NCBI GenBank assembly: GCA_964651325.1 | Contig: CAZYXP010000196.1 | Location: 1-6,632 of the forward strand | Origin: JADFOB01 sp964651325 | GTDB lineage: Bacteria > Planctomycetota > Phycisphaerae > UBA1845 | Direction: 5' to 3' | DNA length: 6,632 nucleotides | Shown: piece after piece, positions 4,096 to 6,632 of the stretch | How the letters are laid out: each line of letters opens with the position of its first letter | Position numbering within the stretch: position 1 is the stretch's first letter | Translations under genes and position numbers: made by a program | Notes under the pieces: model-generated | Databases searched by the model: none | What the model saw: only the letters and a program-made list of their open reading frames with translations | Told to the model about the DNA's origin: nothing

Positions 4096-6632
4096 TCAGG
4101 CGAGTTTCTCATGGATCCAAGCCGTCGCCCGCTCGAGCGCAGCGGCGATGCCGGTTGGATCATTCCCGCCGCCCTGCGCCATGTCGGGGCGTCCGCCGCC
4201 CTTGCCGCCTACCAGTGGCGCGACCTCCTTGATCAAATCACCGGCGCGCATCCCCTTGGCCACGACGGTCTTGCTCATCCCGGCGATCAGGGTCACGCGG
4301 CCGGCACTGGCAGTGGCGAGCAGCACCGCCGAGGCGTCGGTCTTGTTGCGAACCCAATCAACGGCTCCGCGTAGGGCATCGGGCCGGGCCTCGGGAACTT
4401 CGCCGACGACAATCGTTACACCGCCAACCACTTTGGCGGCCGCCAGTAGCGACGCCATGACGTCCTTGACCGCATCGGCGGATTCGGCAGCCGAGGCTTT
4501 CTCTCGCGCCTTGGCGGACCTCTGTAACTCGTCGAAGATCGTTTTCAGGGCGTGCTTTGCGCGGATCGCGATCGCCGATTCGCTCGCGCGGCGCTGCAGG
4601 TCAGCCAGCGACTCGGCGAACGTGTCTTTTTCCTGGGCTTCCGCGTTCGGCTCGGCGTGTTGGGCCAGCGCTTTGGCTTGCGTGATTAGCTGCTCGCCCA
4701 GCGCTAACGCGCGGACCGCGGCGTCGCCCGAAACGCCCACAACGCGTCGAATGCCCTTGGCTACGCCTTCCTCGGCGATGAGTACAAATCCCTTGGCCTT
4801 GGGCTTTGGTTGAATGTCGGACGTTTGTTGAACGTGCGTGCCGCCGCAGAATTCGACGGAATGCTTCATCCAATCCGGGTTCTTCGGGTTGCCGAGCAAC
4901 GTAGCGGGGTCGCTGGAATCCTCGTTTCCTATGGGTACGCCGATCGATACGACGCGGACGCGGTCGGGATACTTTTCACCAAAAACGGCCCGAAGTGTGT
5001 TGATCTCGCGGGCCTTGGCCTGATCGACCTCTTTGGTGTAGACCCGCAGGTCGGATTCGATTTGCTCGTTGCAAAGGTCTTCGATGCGCGCCACTTCCTC
5101 GTCGGCAAGCGGTTTCCCGTGCGAGAAATCAAACCGAGTTTTCTCGGGATCGACCAGCGACCCCTTCTGTTGAACGTGGTCTCCCAACACCTCCCGCAAG
5201 GCCCAATTCAGAATGTGGGTGGAGGTGTGGTTCTTCCGGGTGGGGACGCGGGATGGGGCCACTTCAATCTCCACGTCGCCATCTGGCTCCAAGTAGCCCT
5301 TTTCCAACCGCCCGATGTGGAGCACGGCGTTTTCGATCTTTTGCGTGTCGATAACCTTGAAACTACCGGTTGCCGCTCGGATGGATCCGCAATCCCCGAC
5401 TTGCCCGCCCTGCTCGGCGTAGAAGCACGTTTCGGCAAGGACGATGGCATGATCGCCCAAGTCATCAAGACGTTTGGCGAGCAATCCCTCGGCCGGATCA
5501 AAGAAACCGCGAAAACGGGTGGTCAGCCTAGCCGTCTCATGTTTGTGCGAATCAGTCGTCGGTTCTGGGCGCAGGCTCGCGCGTGCCGTTACAGAAGCGG
5601 ATGCCATCAGCGTGGCCGACGCTTGCATGGATTTTCCGCTTGTTTGAGCCAACCGCCGCGCCGCTTCCATGCGCCGTTCGTACTCACCGATGTCGATGGT
5701 CAGCCCCTCTTCGTCCGCCATCAGTTGGGTTAAGTCGATGGTGAATCCGTAGGTGTCGTGCAGCTTGAAGGCGGCCTCTCCGCTGATCTTGCCCCGGTGA
5801 TTCCTACGAGCGACGTCGGCCTCATCGCGGTAGAGCTTTAACCCTCGATCGATGGTCGCAAAGAACGATTGCTCCTCGTCGCGGACGATTTCGGCGACGT
5901 GCTCAATGTTCTTGCCTCCGTGGTTGCCGCGGAGTTCGGGGAAGGCATCGCCCATGTTGTCCACGACCGGCTGAACCAGATCGCACAGAAACGGCTCTTG
6001 GAGATCGAAGTATTGGCGACCGTAGCGCACCGCGCGGCGCAGGATGCGGCGGAGGACGTAGCCGCGACCCTCGTTGCTGGGAAAGGCGCCGTCGGTCAGA
6101 GCGAAGGTCAGGCAGCGGATGTGGTCGGCGACGACGCGGTAGGCGACGTCGATCATGATCTGGTCGTGTGGACTGTCCGGTGCGGTGTCCGCACGGGTTG
6201 AAGCCCGCGGCTCGGAGGAAGGAGCCCGCTCGGCGTCGGTGGGTAGCGTGCCCGTGTACGCCGGGGCGTTGGTGCGTTTTTGGATGGCGTCGAAGATCGG
6301 GGTGAAGACGTCGGTGTCGTAGTTGCTCACCGAGCCCAGTCGATCCTGCTCCATGCCTTGTAGCACGGCCGTGACGCGCTCGAAGCCCATGCCGGTGTCG
6401 ACGTGCTGAGCGGGCAGCGGCGACAGGCTACCGTCGGGGGCTCGATTAAACTGGATGAAGACCAGATTCCATAGCTCGATGACGCGGGCGTCGTCTCCGT
6501 TGACCAAGGCCGCGCCAGATTTATCGGGCGTAAGATCGATGTGAAGCTCGCTGCAAGGGCCGCAGGGTCCGGTATCACCCATCTCCCAGAAATTGTCCTT
6601 CTTATTGCCGGGGTGGATGTGCGTCGGATCGA
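4096..6632 (-). CDS. alaS: Alanine--tRNA ligase, N-terminus outside the window
   Basis: AlaRS charges tRNA-Ala with alanine in the cytoplasm and hydrolyses misacylated Ser/Gly-tRNA-Ala. About 844 residues are visible up to the TGA at 4096-4098. The frame is open to the right edge, where it reads DNFWEMGDTGPCGPCSE, a conserved stretch of the catalytic domain, so roughly 150 N-terminal residues are missing. An apparent ATG at 6580 is internal. In order there are GMGFER, class II motif 3 (GRGYVLRRILRRAVRYG), and the editing-domain zinc ligands HTSTH (5215-5229) and CGGTH (within 4831-4848). The C-Ala domain follows, with the Gly-rich stretch GGKGGGRPDMAQGGG (4165-4209). All catalytic signatures visible are intact. 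Several segments, such as DPATLLGNPKNPDW before SVEFCGGTHV and VRVVSIGVPI, resemble the eukaryote-like AlaRS type. A loop at about 6166-6237 carries an extra Ser/Thr/Pro/Ala-rich segment that contains a dispersed repeat. The promoter is outside the window. Confidence 0.97.
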   Translation of the reverse strand, partial: DPTHIHPGNKKDNFWEMGDTGPCGPCSELHIDLTPDKSGAALVNGDDARVIELWNLVFIQFNRAPDGSLSPLPAQHVDTGMGFERVTAVLQGMEQDRLGSVSNYDTDVFTPIFDAIQKRTNAPAYTGTLPTDAERAPSSEPRASTRADTAPDSPHDQIMIDVAYRVVADHIRCLTFALTDGAFPSNEGRGYVLRRILRRAVRYGRQYFDLQEPFLCDLVQPVVDNMGDAFPELRGNHGGKNIEHVAEIVRDEEQSFFATIDRGLKLYRDEADVARRNHRGKISGEAAFKLHDTYGFTIDLTQLMADEEGLTIDIGEYERRMEAARRLAQTSGKSMQASATLMASASVTARASLRPEPTTDSHKHETARLTTRFRGFFDPAEGLLAKRLDDLGDHAIVLAETCFYAEQGGQVGDCGSIRAATGSFKVIDTQKIENAVLHIGRLEKGYLEPDGDVEIEVAPSRVPTRKNHTSTHILNWALREVLGDHVQQKGSLVDPEKTRFDFSHGKPLADEEVARIEDLCNEQIESDLRVYTKEVDQAKAREINTLRAVFGEKYPDRVRVVSIGVPIGNEDSSDPATLLGNPKNPDWMKHSVEFCGGTHVQQTSDIQPKPKAKGFVLIAEEGVAKGIRRVVGVSGDAAVRALALGEQLITQAKALAQHAEPNAEAQEKDTFAESLADLQRRASESAIAIRAKHALKTIFDELQRSAKAREKASAAESADAVKDVMASLLAAAKVVGGVTIVVGEVPEARPDALRGAVDWVRNKTDASAVLLATASAGRVTLIAGMSKTVVAKGMRAGDLIKEVAPLVGGKGGGRPDMAQGGGNDPTGIAAALERATAWIHEKLA
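6188..6229 (+). repeat. Palindromic repeat copy inside alaS, in frame
   Basis: In plus-strand orientation, positions 6194-6213 match the element at 96-115 upstream of the peptidase at 18 of 20 bases, including 13 identical bases in a row (aagcccgcggctc). The flanks tccgcacgg (6188-6196) and gga-gaagg are also shared. The palindrome has decayed to a 5-bp stem (cgggt/gcccg, one G-T pair). Read on the alaS strand it encodes a stretch around SEPRASTRAD and keeps the frame open. It lies in the loop between YTGT and the conserved DVAYRVVADH, a place where AlaRS length varies. Confidence 0.65.

Noticed and set aside
5518..5628. A second Ala/Ser/Thr-rich segment of AlaRS that first looked like another repeat insertion.
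   Set aside because: It aligns loosely with the variable linker before CFYAEQGGQ in eukaryote-like AlaRS proteins and is not longer than expected; its DNA shows no clear match to the repeats.
4073..5733. Long plus-strand open frames (4073-4813 and 4810-5733) opposite alaS.
   Set aside because: They are antisense shadows of a well-conserved alaS frame in GC-rich DNA. Their translations are low-complexity Ala/Ser/Arg runs or unrecognisable.

Overview
The window is GC-rich bacterial chromosome carrying three protein genes, one tRNA gene and several families of short repeats. The likely source is a Planctomycetota-like bacterium. This is inferred from the isolated tRNA-Ile gene, the secreted S9 peptidase with a PD40-type propeller, an AlaRS with eukaryote-like sequence features, and small GC-rich palindromes scattered between genes. 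No marker in the window proves the assignment.

Layout from left to right. Positions 1-198 are a repeat cluster: a small palindrome, a second palindrome whose right part is duplicated in tandem (21-bp period), and a separate 24-bp tandem duplication. Positions 199-336 are the leader of a plus-strand gene (337-2415) for a secreted S9 (prolyl-oligopeptidase family) serine peptidase with an intact Ser-Asp-His triad. Convergent to it, on the minus strand, is tRNA-Ile(GAT) (2450-2523) with its own sigma70-like promoter (2605-2632) and a leader hairpin. Positions 2633-2884 hold a perfect 12-bp inverted repeat, an 18-bp tandem repeat and a small palindrome that runs into the stop codon of the next gene. 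A minus-strand gene (2885-3802) encodes an exported, probably outer-membrane beta-barrel protein of the phenol-MetA/'transporter' type, with a strong ribosome-binding site and a plausible promoter at 3908-3935. A minus-strand alaS gene (alanyl-tRNA synthetase) fills 4096-6632 and is cut by the right edge of the window, so its N-terminus is missing.

The genes do not form an obvious pathway or operon. alaS and tRNA-Ile are housekeeping translation genes; the peptidase and barrel protein act in the cell envelope. I see no defence system, mobile-element transposase, CRISPR array or biosynthetic cluster. The most interesting signal is in the repeats: the palindromic element upstream of the peptidase has a relative inside alaS, where it lies in frame and appears to have added about 23 residues to a surface loop of an essential enzyme. 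Two other repeats also sit against gene ends or leaders.
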